NCBI GenBank assembly: GCA_023402845.1
Contig: JAEYFP010000033.1
Location: 27,464 to 91,463, forward strand
Length of the DNA: 64,000 nt
Origin: Bacillota bacterium
Lineage (GTDB): Bacteria; Bacillota; Clostridia; Lachnospirales; Lachnospiraceae
Direction of reading: 5' to 3'
Made by a program: the position numbers and the translations under genes
Notes under the pieces: model-generated
Database searches by the model: none
Told to the model about the DNA's origin: nothing
The model's input: only the letters and a program-made list of their open reading frames with translations
Shown here: positions 41,202 through 49,786 of the stretch, piece after piece
Layout: each line of letters begins with the position of its first letter
Numbering within the stretch: the stretch's first letter is position 1

Positions 41202-42945
41202 GGAGAGTACCTCCTTTATTTTGAGATTCGTAGACTTCTCTGTAAATATCACAGCTTTTAAGCAGCTCGTTATGCGTACCGATCGCATTGATTTTGCCGT
41301 CATCCATCACGATAATTTTATCGGCATCCTGAACAGAAGAAACACGCTGTGCGATGATAATTTTTGTTGTATCCGGTATGACTGTTTTGAATGCCTGACG
41401 GATCAGTCCATCCGTTTTAGTGTCAACGGCACTTGTGGAATCATCAAGGATTAAAATTCTGGGCTTTTTCAGCAATGCCCTTGCAATACACAGACGCTGT
41501 TTCTGTCCGCCGGAAACATTCGTGCCGCCCTGTTCAATATAAGTATCATATTGTTCTGGAAATTCCCGGATAAATCCGTCTGCCTGTGCAAGCTCGCATG
41601 CATGGATGAGCTCTTCGTCTGTCGCGTTTTCATTTCCCCAACGAAGATTTTCTTTGATGGTGCCTGAAAACAGTACATTCTTTTGCAGTACCATTGCCAC
41701 TTGATTACGGAGGGATTCAATGTCGTAATCCCGCACATTGACACCGCCTACAATCACTTTACCGCTGACACTGTCATAAAGACGGGGAATCAGCTGAACA
41801 AGGCTTGTTTTGGAGGAGCCGGTTCCGCCCAGAATGCCGACGGTTTCGCCTGATGCTATGCAAAGATTAATTCGGTCAAGAACCGGCTTGTCTGCTTTTG
41901 CAGCATAGGTAAAGGTGACATTCTCAAAAATGATGGAGCCGTCACTTACGGTATATACCGGATCTTCGCAGTTTTGCAGGTCGCTTTGCTCATCCAGAAC
42001 TTCCACAATACGATCTGCCGAGGCGCGGGACATAATAATCATGACAAATACCATCGAAAGCATCATCAGGCTCATCAGAATTTGCATTGCATAGGTGATC
42101 AAACTGGTCAGTTCACCCGTTGAAAGACCTATAACCGGATCGTTTCCGGAAGCTATAATTTCTTTGGCGCCAAACCATGAAAGTAACAGCATACAGAGGT
42201 AAAGGCAGAACTGCATCAGAGGCATATTAAATGCCAGCCTTTTTTCCGCATTCGAAAAATCCCGGAAAATCGATAGGGAAATATCTTCAAATTTCTGCTT
42301 TTCATGTTCTTCACGGATATAGGATTTGACGACCCTGATTCCATGCAGATTTTCCTGCACCATGTTGTTTAGTTTGTCATAGGTTGTAAATACCCGTTTG
42401 AAGATCGGGTGAACATGCGTCATAATCAGTATCAGCCCAATACACAGCACCGGGATGATGGCAAGAAAAATCAGTGAAAGCCGGACATCAATTCGAAAGG
42501 AAAAATATAAGGCAAAGATAATCATCATCGGTGAGCGCACCGCAAGGCGGATGAGCATTTGAAATGCGTTCTGAACATTGGTGACATCGGTAGTAAGCCG
42601 GGTAATGATGCTTGCGGTTGAAAATTTATCAATATTGGAGAAAGAAAACTTTTGCACACTATAAAACATATCGTGGCGCAGATTTCTCGCAAAGCCTGAA
42701 GAAGCAATTGCCGCGCTGCGTCCTGAAAGAAAACCGGTCAGCAGAGAAAGCAATGCGGCGATGACCAGAGCCATGCCTATCAGCAGGACAACGGACATCC
42801 TGCCTTGATTGATTCCATAATCAATCAAATAGGCCATCAGTGTCGGAATCATAATTTCAAATATTGATTCAATAGTTACGTATATTGGGGTAAGGATGGA
42901 ATCCTTTTTGTATTGCCGTATGCTGGCTGCTAATTTTTTTATCAT
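41194..42945 (-). CDS. Heterodimeric ABC multidrug exporter, degenerate-site subunit
   Basis: A 583-residue fused permease-ATPase: membrane domain about 15-310, ATPase with LGGTGSSKTSLVQL, canonical NVSGGQKQRLCIARALL, and Walker B LILDDSTSAVDTKTD in which the catalytic Glu is Asp; the H-loop position reads IIAQRVSS, with Gln in place of His. These losses mark the degenerate-site subunit of asymmetric heterodimers such as TM287/288, LmrCD and BmrCD. MarR gene upstream on the same strand, 38 bases away. Confidence 0.94.
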   Translation of the reverse strand: MIKKLAASIRQYKKDSILTPIYVTIESIFEIMIPTLMAYLIDYGINQGRMSVVLLIGMALVIAALLSLLTGFLSGRSAAIASSGFARNLRHDMFYSVQKFSFSNIDKFSTASIITRLTTDVTNVQNAFQMLIRLAVRSPMMIIFALYFSFRIDVRLSLIFLAIIPVLCIGLILIMTHVHPIFKRVFTTYDKLNNMVQENLHGIRVVKSYIREEHEKQKFEDISLSIFRDFSNAEKRLAFNMPLMQFCLYLCMLLLSWFGAKEIIASGNDPVIGLSTGELTSLITYAMQILMSLMMLSMVFVMIIMSRASADRIVEVLDEQSDLQNCEDPVYTVSDGSIIFENVTFTYAAKADKPVLDRINLCIASGETVGILGGTGSSKTSLVQLIPRLYDSVSGKVIVGGVNVRDYDIESLRNQVAMVLQKNVLFSGTIKENLRWGNENATDEELIHACELAQADGFIREFPEQYDTYIEQGGTNVSGGQKQRLCIARALLKKPRILILDDSTSAVDTKTDGLIRQAFKTVIPDTTKIIIAQRVSSVQDADKIIVMDDGKINAIGTHNELLKSCDIYREVYESQNKGGTLHE

Positions 42946-42983
42946 TTTCTTTTTCCCTTCTGCGTTAGTTTATTGCAGCCCCC

Positions 42984-43415
42984 TCATTGGACATTGTTTT
43001 TCATTTTTTGAATAGCATGATAGAGATACTCCACTTCTTCTTTTTCAAATCCCTGGATAAGCATCTGTTCCATCTGTTCGGCATGCGCTATCATCAGTTT
43101 ACTGACTGTCCATGCCTTTTCAGTCAGCACCAGTTTTTTTAATCTGGCATCATGGGGAACACCTTGCCGTTCAATCAATCCCTTTTTCTCCATCAAAATC
43201 AGGACCTTGGATGCGGTAGAGCGTGTGATTGAAAATTTTTCCTCCAGATCCTTCTGATAGATATCTTTATCTGCATTTTCCGCAAGAAAACCAATAATCC
43301 AGCCATTTGTACCGGTAATTGAATCTACCTGCTCTTTAATGGGTGAGTTTTCCACTTTACGCATCATGAGATTGTTGAGTGACCGAAGCTCAAATCCAAT
43401 CAGCCGTTTCTTCAT
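42984..43415 (-). CDS. MarR-family regulator
   Basis: A 143-residue winged-helix repressor: NGWIIGFLAENADKDIYQKD, LEEKFSITRSTASKVLILME, KKGLIERQGVPHDARLKKL (wing DxR). It starts at ATG 43415 behind GGAAGGA. A 39-base near-perfect palindrome starts 20 bases upstream of its start, and the two ABC exporter genes follow, so it should repress this three-gene unit. Ligand unknown, presumably an exported drug or phenolic compound. Confidence 0.93.
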   Translation of the reverse strand: MKKRLIGFELRSLNNLMMRKVENSPIKEQVDSITGTNGWIIGFLAENADKDIYQKDLEEKFSITRSTASKVLILMEKKGLIERQGVPHDARLKKLVLTEKAWTVSKLMIAHAEQMEQMLIQGFEKEEVEYLYHAIQKMKNNVQ

Positions 43416-43435
43416 AGTATTCCTTCCTTCCCACA

Positions 43436-43474
43436 ATTATGTAGCATGTCATACTGTACGACATGCTACATAAT
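43436..43474. promoter_or_regulatory. Long palindromic operator for the MarR unit
   Basis: ATTATGTAGCATGTC (43436-43450) and GACATGCTACATAAT (43460-43474) are perfectly complementary around a 9-base spacer that itself contains TAC/GTA. It lies between the P-type ATPase stop and the MarR start; it may also act as a hairpin ending the ATPase transcript. Confidence 0.88.
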
Positions 43475-43508
43475 AAACTGATTTATGAATTTTGTCAATC
43501 TTAAAATA

Positions 43509-45416
43509 TTATTGAGTGTAAAGGGTTTTATCGTTTCGTCTGCCCATTGTAAAGTCTCTGTCATAGAGCAGTGCTGCATTCAGTACGATCAGTACAGAGC
43601 CGGCATTATGCACCAACGCCCCGGTAATCGGATTCAGTATCCCCATGACGGAGAGAACAATGGCGGCAAAATTAATTGCCATAGACAAGGCGATGTTAAA
43701 TTGAATCGTACGCAGTGCGGAGGCTGAGAGCCTTTTCAGATATGGAAGTTTTGTGATATCATCTCCGACCAGTGCAATATCTGCCGCTTCCACGGCAATA
43801 TCGCTTCCCATGCCGCCCATGGCAATTCCCACATGAGCGATTTTGAGTGCAGGTGCATCATTGACACCGTCCCCGACCATACAGACCTTTCTGCCCTTTT
43901 GTTCAAGCTCTGAAATACTGCGCACCTTATCCTCTGGCAGCAGCTCGGCCCTAACGGTTTGAATTCCAACTTTTTGAGCAAAATAGCCTGCGGTCTGTGC
44001 GTGATCTCCCGTAAGCAGAACAACCTCGGTATTCATCCGGTGCAGTTCGCTGATAATACCGGAAGCAGACTCCCGCAGCGTATCGGAAAGGGTAATCAAA
44101 CCAATCAGGGAGGTTTCCTCTGCAACGAGTATGATGGCTTTTCCCTGTGCGCGAAAGCCTTCCAGAGTAATAACAGTGGTTTCCTCGATAGAGATATTCT
44201 TTTCCTTCAGGAAATTGAGGGTTCCGCATAACAGAGTCCTTCCATGGAGTTTTGCCGTGACACCCTTTCCCGGCAGCATCTGAAAGCTGTCGGCAGCCTC
44301 TGTTGCGAGATGCAGTTCTCTGGCATAATTGACAATTGCTTTTGCCAAAGGATGTTCCGAATAGAGTTCCACCGCCGCAGTCTGCTGAAGGAGCTGCTCC
44401 TTGCTGATCCCTTCAGCCAGGGGAAAGATATCCGCGACCGTAAGCGTTCCGCTTGTCAGGGTTCCGGTTTTGTCAAATGCAATACAATCGACCCGCCCCA
44501 TGTTTTCCAGAGCTTCTCCGGATTTGATGATAACCCCGTGTTTTGCAGCCTGACCGATAGCCGCCATAATGGACGTGGGAGTAGCCAATGCCAGTGCACA
44601 GGGGCAAAAAACGACCAGAATTGTCACTGCGCGGATGATATCGGCGGTGACAAGAAATGTAACAATTGCAATGGCCAGGGCAACGGGAACAAGCCATGTT
44701 GCCCATCTGTCCGCGATGCGCTGTACGGGCGCCTTTTTATTTTCCGCCTCCTCGACCATCCGGATCAGTTTTAAGAGGGAGGAATCCTCACCTACTTTTG
44801 TTGCGGCAATATCAATGGAACCGAAACAGTTGAGGGTCCCGCAAAATACGCTGTCACCGATTCCCTTATCCACAGGAAGGGATTCCCCTGTCATAACAGA
44901 TTGGTCCACAGAAGTGTTTCCGGCTGTTATTTTTCCGTCCACAGGGATGGATTCGCCGGGCAGAACACGAAGAAGATCGCCTTCCCGAATCTGTTTGGCA
45001 GGAACCATTTCCTCTCGGCTTCCCGATGGATCGGAAAAGATTTTTCTTCCCTGCACAGGTGTCAGACTGATCAGATTTTTTAAGCCCTTTTTTGCCCGTT
45101 CCACCGTCTTGTCTTCTAAAATTGCACCGATTGCCATAATAAAGGCCACCTCCCCGGCAGCAAAAATCTCCCCGATCGCAATAGAGGCAAGCATGGCAAT
45201 GGATATCAGAAGTGCAGAGGAAATCCATTTTTTATAAATTAATCGGGTAACTGCGAGGTAGAGAAGCGGATATCCGGACAATAGAACGGTTACCCATGCC
45301 GGATCGATCTTCAGTGTATTGTCGGTCAGCAAAAGTATCAGGCTGAACGCCAGGAATATGCCCGAAATGACGGTCCATTTGAATCCTGCAAATAAGTCAC
45401 TAATTTTTTTTAACAT
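43509..45416 (-). CDS. Heavy-metal-translocating P1B-type ATPase
   Basis: A 635-residue metal-exporting ATPase. Seen: TGES (176-179), membrane metal site CPC (271-273, VVFCPCALALATPTS), phosphorylated Asp315 in DKTGTLT, SEHPLAK loop and GDGVNDAPAL. No N-terminal HMA metal-binding domain, so it is shorter than CadA/CopA. The CPC motif is compatible with Cu, Zn, Cd or Pb; the metal is not determined by what I can see. It is upstream of, and codirectional with, the MarR/ABC unit, separated by the palindrome. Confidence 0.93.
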   Translation of the reverse strand: MLKKISDLFAGFKWTVISGIFLAFSLILLLTDNTLKIDPAWVTVLLSGYPLLYLAVTRLIYKKWISSALLISIAMLASIAIGEIFAAGEVAFIMAIGAILEDKTVERAKKGLKNLISLTPVQGRKIFSDPSGSREEMVPAKQIREGDLLRVLPGESIPVDGKITAGNTSVDQSVMTGESLPVDKGIGDSVFCGTLNCFGSIDIAATKVGEDSSLLKLIRMVEEAENKKAPVQRIADRWATWLVPVALAIAIVTFLVTADIIRAVTILVVFCPCALALATPTSIMAAIGQAAKHGVIIKSGEALENMGRVDCIAFDKTGTLTSGTLTVADIFPLAEGISKEQLLQQTAAVELYSEHPLAKAIVNYARELHLATEAADSFQMLPGKGVTAKLHGRTLLCGTLNFLKEKNISIEETTVITLEGFRAQGKAIILVAEETSLIGLITLSDTLRESASGIISELHRMNTEVVLLTGDHAQTAGYFAQKVGIQTVRAELLPEDKVRSISELEQKGRKVCMVGDGVNDAPALKIAHVGIAMGGMGSDIAVEAADIALVGDDITKLPYLKRLSASALRTIQFNIALSMAINFAAIVLSVMGILNPITGALVHNAGSVLIVLNAALLYDRDFTMGRRNDKTLYTQ

Positions 45417-45610
45417 GATAATCCCTCCGATAATTACACTTGCTTATTTTTTTTGATTTCAGTACAATAAATTCATAACAGAATGCTTTGTTCTTTATTA
45501 AGGATTTCTGGAATTAGTATAGCAAGGGTGTGAGGGCGGTACAAGAAACGGTTTTTATAGAATGTGCGCTACCGAACAATTCCTTAAAAATGTTCCGAAA
45601 GGATAGGAAA

Positions 45611-46177
45611 ATGGATAGACGACAGCGAAAGACAAGGGAAGCAATTTTTAACGCCTTCAGCGAGCTGCTGATGCACAGCAGCTATTCACAGATCACGGTG
45701 CAGGAGATTATAGACAGGGCTAACGTAGGACGGACAACCTTTTATGCCCATTTTCCTACAAAGGACGATCTTTTGCGTGAAATGTGCGCGGAGATGTTTG
45801 CCCATGTTTTTTCCGAAGCACCGGAAGCCGAACTGACTCATGATTTTTCTATGGCGGCCGGTAACCCGAATGCGATCGTCACCCACATTCTTTATCATCT
45901 GCGTGAGCATGGCCGGACGATGATTGTCCTTTTGACCTGTGAAAGCGGCGAGCTTTTCCAGCGTTATTTTCATGAGTATTTCAATGCACTTGTGACACCG
46001 CACATTCTCAGCAAGGGTACCTGCCAGAACACCGTTTTGCCCCAGGGATTTCTCGTTGAGCATATTTCGGGCAGTTTTGTCAATTTGGTCCGTTGGTGGT
46101 TAAAAAATAATATGAAACAGTCTCCGGAGGAAATTGCGGAATACTTTGCGGCGGTAATAAAGCCGGTTGTGGCATAG
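45611..46177 (+). CDS. TetR-family regulator
   Basis: A 188-residue regulator with a strongly basic start (MDRRQRKTREAIFNAFSELL) and the helix-turn-helix ITVQEIIDRANVGRTTFYAH, FPTKDDLL. The C-terminal part resembles the TetR_C_8/DhaS-like type. ATG 45611 is supported by AAAGGATAGGAAA and by the family start; upstream in-frame starts are not. It is followed after 23 bases by the LUD gene, its probable target. Confidence 0.9.
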   Translation: MDRRQRKTREAIFNAFSELLMHSSYSQITVQEIIDRANVGRTTFYAHFPTKDDLLREMCAEMFAHVFSEAPEAELTHDFSMAAGNPNAIVTHILYHLREHGRTMIVLLTCESGELFQRYFHEYFNALVTPHILSKGTCQNTVLPQGFLVEHISGSFVNLVRWWLKNNMKQSPEEIAEYFAAVIKPVVA

Positions 46178-46200
46178 ATTTATTGTTTTAGAGGAGAACC

Positions 46201-46818
46201 ATGGAGAATATCATAAATGAAACAATTAAAAATTTGTTCAGAAATAACATGGCGGGGTATTATGTTGAATCCGCTGCGAAATTGCATGTACTGCTCCGGG
46301 AATTGATGCCGGAGGGGCAGACTGTCGGCTGCGGTGATTCTGTCACCCTTGAGCAAACCGGAGTGCTCGAATATGTTAGAAAGCATAATTATAACTTTCT
46401 GGATAAGTACCGGGATGGATTACAGCATGAGGATAAGCGGGAGCTTTACCTTCAGAGTTTTCGGGCGGATACATTTTTAACCGGAGTTAATGCTGTGACC
46501 ATAAACGGGGAGCTGTTTAACATTGACGGAAACGGAAGCCGCGTGGCTCCGATTATTTATGGACCCAAACAAGTAATTGCTGTAGCCGGAACAAATAAAA
46601 TAGTAAAAACAGTCGATGATGCCATCTTAAGGGCCCGGCAGATTGCCGCACCCTTGGATGCAAAGCGGCTGGGAAAAGAGACCCCTTGTACAAAACTGAA
46701 CAAATGCATTGACTGCAGGCACCCACAGCGAATTTGCAATGACTTTGTATTGATAACAAATCAGTTTGAGAAGCAGAGAATAAAAATAATATTGATTGAG
46801 GGAAACTACGGTTATTAG
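46201..46818 (+). CDS. LUD-domain (lactate-utilisation-type) protein
   Basis: A 205-residue stand-alone LUD (DUF162) protein: TVGCGDSVTLEQTGVLEYV, FLTGVNAVTINGELFNIDGN, RVAPIIYGPKQVIAVAG. A C-terminal Cys cluster (TPCTKLNKCIDCRHPQRIC) may hold an Fe-S cluster or zinc. In LutB/LutC the LUD fold supports lactate oxidation, but LutA and the Fe-S partner are absent, so the role here is open. Cotranscribed with the TetR gene. Confidence 0.88.
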   Translation: MENIINETIKNLFRNNMAGYYVESAAKLHVLLRELMPEGQTVGCGDSVTLEQTGVLEYVRKHNYNFLDKYRDGLQHEDKRELYLQSFRADTFLTGVNAVTINGELFNIDGNGSRVAPIIYGPKQVIAVAGTNKIVKTVDDAILRARQIAAPLDAKRLGKETPCTKLNKCIDCRHPQRICNDFVLITNQFEKQRIKIILIEGNYGY

Positions 46819-46848
46819 TCAGGTGCCGTATATTTGCATCACATCATT

Positions 46849-47565
46849 CTAAACATCACGATATCGAAAAGTTCTTAATGCTAATATCAGCGCAGCGATT
46901 GACACTAATGATACAAGTCCTAAGTTTGTTAAGTAGCTGAGCCATGCTGAATCAAATGCATTACGCAAGCCATCAACAAACCACTGAAAGGGATTAAATC
47001 GATTCATTGTCTGAAGAAATTCCGGGGCATTGTTCAAGGAGTAAAAAGCGCTGCTGCTGAACAAAAGAGGCATAGTTATCACATTTGTTAAAATGCTTAC
47101 ATTGTTTTCTGTACGGCTTAGACTTGCTATAAAAAAGCTGAAGAACACATACCCGGCAGCTGCGATAAGAATTATGGGTATTAATGCAAAAAAGGATTGT
47201 ATAGGAATCTCTATTTTTAATAGGAGAACTCCTGATAATAAGATGAGTATGGCACATAGAAGCGAAATCAAAGTCCAAGCTCCCGATATAGCACATACAT
47301 ATTGCCAAAGCGGCATAGGTGTTACCCGCAGAAGGTTATATACACCTCGGCGGCGTTGAAGCAGGATGGCAAACGAAGTGGTCATAAAAGAGTAGAACAG
47401 GATACTGACAGCTATCATACCGGTTAAAATATGTTCCTGATAATGAGGTGTTTTTATAAAAACGCCTAATCCGATTGCTCCGCCGATTGGCAGTATGATA
47501 GACCAAAGCAGTAAAAAAGGATCCCGGCTTGCAGATTTAAATGTAAGGCTGAATATGGTTTTCAT
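46849..47565 (-). CDS. ABC-2-type permease
   Basis: A 238-residue six-helix ABC-2 membrane subunit (helices about 18-38, 50-72, 95-118, 128-150, 160-180, 212-232), with LLQRRRGVYNLLRVTPMPLW in the cytosolic loop and NRFNPFQWFVDGLR near the end. Starts one base after the ATPase stop. Together with the ATPase it should export a drug, lipid or polymer. Confidence 0.9.
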   Translation of the reverse strand: MKTIFSLTFKSASRDPFLLLWSIILPIGGAIGLGVFIKTPHYQEHILTGMIAVSILFYSFMTTSFAILLQRRRGVYNLLRVTPMPLWQYVCAISGAWTLISLLCAILILLSGVLLLKIEIPIQSFFALIPIILIAAAGYVFFSFFIASLSRTENNVSILTNVITMPLLFSSSAFYSLNNAPEFLQTMNRFNPFQWFVDGLRNAFDSAWLSYLTNLGLVSLVSIAALILALRTFRYRDV

Positions 47566-47566
47566 T

Positions 47567-48280
47567 TTAGTCCCTCCCTATTTGTATGCAGTCCGTCAAT
47601 TCAAGATATAGGTTCTCAAGATTTTCTGCGTGGTATTGCTGTAAAAGATTTTCCGGCTTACCTTGGGCAACAATGAAACCCTCGTGCATCAAAATGATGC
47701 GGTCGGCAATACGGGATACTTCTTCCATGTCATGTGATGAAAAGAGAACGGTTACGTTATTTGCTGCTAATCTAGCTATCATAGTTCTTACTTCATGTCG
47801 GGCGCGGGGGTCAAGGCCTGCCGCCGGTTCGTCAAGTATAATCAGGTCTGGATTGTGCAGCGTGGTAACGGCAATCGCAAGTCTTTTTTGCTGTCCTCCT
47901 GATAGGCGTGAAGCAAGTGTTTTCCTCGCTTCCTGTAAATTGCATTCCTCCAGTTTAGTCTGAATTTGCAGCTGATTCATTCGCACGTTGTATAGTGCTG
48001 CAAAAATCCTTAAATTTTCTTCGGTGCTATAGCCTTCAAAAAAGGGAGTGGATTGTAATTGGACCCCGATGTGTGCCTTATAATCCTCCCTCCAGCGCGT
48101 TATTGTACCGGCATCCGGCGGTAATATCCCTAAGAGCATTGCCAGTGTGGTCGATTTTCCGGCCCCGTTTGTTCCAATCAAAGCGAGAATCTCACCTTGC
48201 TGAATTTGTAAATCAATCCCTTTCACGACCTCTCGGTGATGAAATTGTTTGTGTATTCCTTTTGCTTCCATCAAAACCAT
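47567..48280 (-). CDS. ABC transporter ATPase (drug-export type)
   Basis: A 237-residue ATPase: Walker A GTNGAGKSTTLAMLLG, Q-loop GVQLQSTPFFE, signature RLSGGQQKRLAIAVTTL, Walker B LIILDEPAAGLDPRAR, H-loop LFSSHDMEE. It resembles the CcmA/DrrA class. AAAGGAGG before the start. Preceded by a PadR gene and a PadR-type operator. Confidence 0.94.
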   Translation of the reverse strand: MVLMEAKGIHKQFHHREVVKGIDLQIQQGEILALIGTNGAGKSTTLAMLLGILPPDAGTITRWREDYKAHIGVQLQSTPFFEGYSTEENLRIFAALYNVRMNQLQIQTKLEECNLQEARKTLASRLSGGQQKRLAIAVTTLHNPDLIILDEPAAGLDPRARHEVRTMIARLAANNVTVLFSSHDMEEVSRIADRIILMHEGFIVAQGKPENLLQQYHAENLENLYLELTDCIQIGRD

Positions 48281-48308
48281 GTTCAGTCCTCCTTTGATTA
48301 ACGTTGTT

Positions 48309-48324
48309 TATTCAACGTTGAGTA
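48309..48324. promoter_or_regulatory. Putative PadR operator 1
   Basis: TATTCAACGTTGAGTA, one base different from the perfect palindrome at 48921. It lies 29 bases upstream of the ATPase start. Confidence 0.8.
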
Positions 48325-48337
48325 TATGGGTTGTTTT

Positions 48338-48361
48338 TTCTCCCTCAGCTGCGAGGGAGAA
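48338..48361. other. Hairpin between PadR and the ABC genes
   Basis: TTCTCCCTC (48338-48346) and GAGGGAGAA (48353-48361) around AGCTGC, directly after the PadR stop. No T tract follows on the minus strand, so attenuation rather than full termination is possible. Confidence 0.6.
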
Positions 48362-48364
48362 GTT

Positions 48365-48904
48365 TTAGTGTTCTTTCTCCAAAAGAGATAAAGCTTGATC
48401 AACAAATTCTTGTTGTTGTTTTATCATGGAAAACATATTCTCCATGATCAGTTTGACCATAGGAGGAATATTATGTTGCATAGCTGCATCTTTGGCTTCC
48501 AGTCCGCATTTTACAGCGTGATATTCGTTCTTTAGTGCAATGCTCTGTTCTTCAAGAGCGTTTCGGCATTCCGTGACTGATAGCTTCTCATAAAAGGATA
48601 GACCGGAATATAGCGTTGAGGGGTATCGGACAGAGGAAGCCTTTAGCGAATCCTTAATCAGCGTTTGCAGATAAGTTCGCCCATGCTCTGTGATGGAATA
48701 GACAGCTTTTTGGCGATGTCCTGTCTGTTCAATACTGGTAACTGCCACATATTCTTCATGTTCCATTTTTTTCAGAGCATGATAAATGGAACCAATCAAT
48801 ACCCCGCCCCAGCGTTCTGCGTCCGTCATCTGCAATGCCTGCTGAATGTCATAGCCGGACATTGACTGAACATCTAATATTCCAAGTACAAGCAGCCTTG
48901 TCAA
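48365..48904 (-). CDS. PadR-family regulator
   Basis: A 179-residue PadR protein: TRLLVLGILDVQSMSGYDIQ, WGGVLIGSIYHALKKMEHEE, KAVYSITEHGRTYLQTLI, then a C-terminal helical dimerisation domain. The start codon is TTG (48902-48904), behind GGTGATAGGAA. Two copies of a TACTCAACGTTGAGTA palindrome flank it, so it is probably autoregulated and represses the ABC-2 exporter downstream. Confidence 0.9.
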   Translation of the reverse strand: MTRLLVLGILDVQSMSGYDIQQALQMTDAERWGGVLIGSIYHALKKMEHEEYVAVTSIEQTGHRQKAVYSITEHGRTYLQTLIKDSLKASSVRYPSTLYSGLSFYEKLSVTECRNALEEQSIALKNEYHAVKCGLEAKDAAMQHNIPPMVKLIMENMFSMIKQQQEFVDQALSLLEKEH

Positions 48905-48920
48905 TTCCTATCACCTCACT

Positions 48921-48936
48921 TACTCAACGTTGAGTA
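48921..48936. promoter_or_regulatory. Putative PadR operator 2
   Basis: TACTCAACGTTGAGTA, a perfect 16-base palindrome, 17 bases ahead of the PadR start codon. Confidence 0.85.
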
Positions 48937-48970
48937 TTATATCATTGAATAACTAAATTTGTCAAGGTGA

Positions 48971-49004
48971 TTCATAATATTTGTTTGTTCATAATATTTA
49001 TTTG
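48971..49004. repeat. 17-base tandem duplication
   Basis: TTCATAATATTTGTTTG is directly followed by TTCATAATATTTATTTG (one mismatch), in the AT-rich gap between PadR and the next lipoprotein gene. Confidence 0.7.
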
Positions 49005-49033
49005 AAGATTTAAACGGTAAAATAATATCATGC

Positions 49034-49085
49034 TTGACAACGGCTACCTACACATGTAGTCTTTCATTAGACTACATGCGGTAGA
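49034..49085 (+). promoter_or_regulatory. TTGACA box with overlapping dyads ahead of the lipoprotein gene
   Basis: TTGACA at 49034-49039 is followed by TACACATGTA (49049-49058), which fits the TACA-N2-TGTA half-palindrome used by BlaI/CopY-type repressors. A larger inverted repeat CATGTAGTC / GACTACATG brackets TTTCATTA, and CTACC / GGTAG extends it. No clear -10 box was found. No BlaI/CopY gene is in the window. Confidence 0.45.
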
Positions 49086-49163
49086 AGAGATGAAAGATTT
49101 AAAAAACTTTTGGATGAAAAGCTGACTTGATCATTCATTTTATTACAAAGAAGGAGAATTATT

Positions 49164-49772
49164 ATGATTACACAATACAAAAAAACATCTGTAAAATTGG
49201 CAGTGATCACTGTGACATGCCTTATTTTATTAACAGGCTGTTCAAGCTGGACGGGTGTTTTATTTGATACAGAGACACAGGATGAAACTGTGATTGAAAA
49301 CAGTTCGAATAATGACAGTCAGGATTCCGCCGAACCGATTTCCCCGATTGCGGATTCGGGGGATGAGCAGGCTGCTCCTGACCAAGAGCCGTCTTCGGAA
49401 ACGGAAGCTGATTCGTTTCTGCCATATTTAGATTTGCTGGGTTTGGGTAAAGAGGATCTGATAAATAATATGAATGAAGAACCGGATACAATTGACGAAG
49501 GCGGTCTGGAATTTAAAGAGGCCGGTATTCGAGTCTGGTTTAATTGGGATACCAATACGGTCAGTCAGGTATATATTGAAAGAAATGATCTGGACTTCAA
49601 TGGTGCTGTAATCGGCGATAAAATAGAAGATTTTAAGGCGGCTTTTGGAGAACCGATCAGTGATCAAAATGGCGATATGCATTTTAAATATGAAGACAGG
49701 TATATATCTGTTACTTATGATATGGAAACAGGAACCACCATTGCCGTCTATCTCTTGAGTGAGGATTTTTAA
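49164..49772 (+). CDS. Lipoprotein of unknown function
   Basis: A 202-residue lipoprotein: signal peptide with lipobox LLTG-Cys26, an acidic Ser/Gln/Glu/Asp-rich linker (about 30-78), and a compact domain about 85-200 (YLDLLGLGKEDLINNMNEEP, IGDKIEDFKAAFGEPI). The domain repeats the theme of a short helix followed by beta strands. No family was recognised. RBS AAGGAG. Anchored outside the cell membrane. Confidence 0.82.
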   Translation: MITQYKKTSVKLAVITVTCLILLTGCSSWTGVLFDTETQDETVIENSSNNDSQDSAEPISPIADSGDEQAAPDQEPSSETEADSFLPYLDLLGLGKEDLINNMNEEPDTIDEGGLEFKEAGIRVWFNWDTNTVSQVYIERNDLDFNGAVIGDKIEDFKAAFGEPISDQNGDMHFKYEDRYISVTYDMETGTTIAVYLLSEDF

Positions 49773-49786
49773 CGATAGTCCTGCTG

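Noticed and set aside
43485..43727. Plus-strand frame of 80 codons after the MarR operator
   Set aside because: It runs antisense through the conserved C-terminus of the P-type ATPase.
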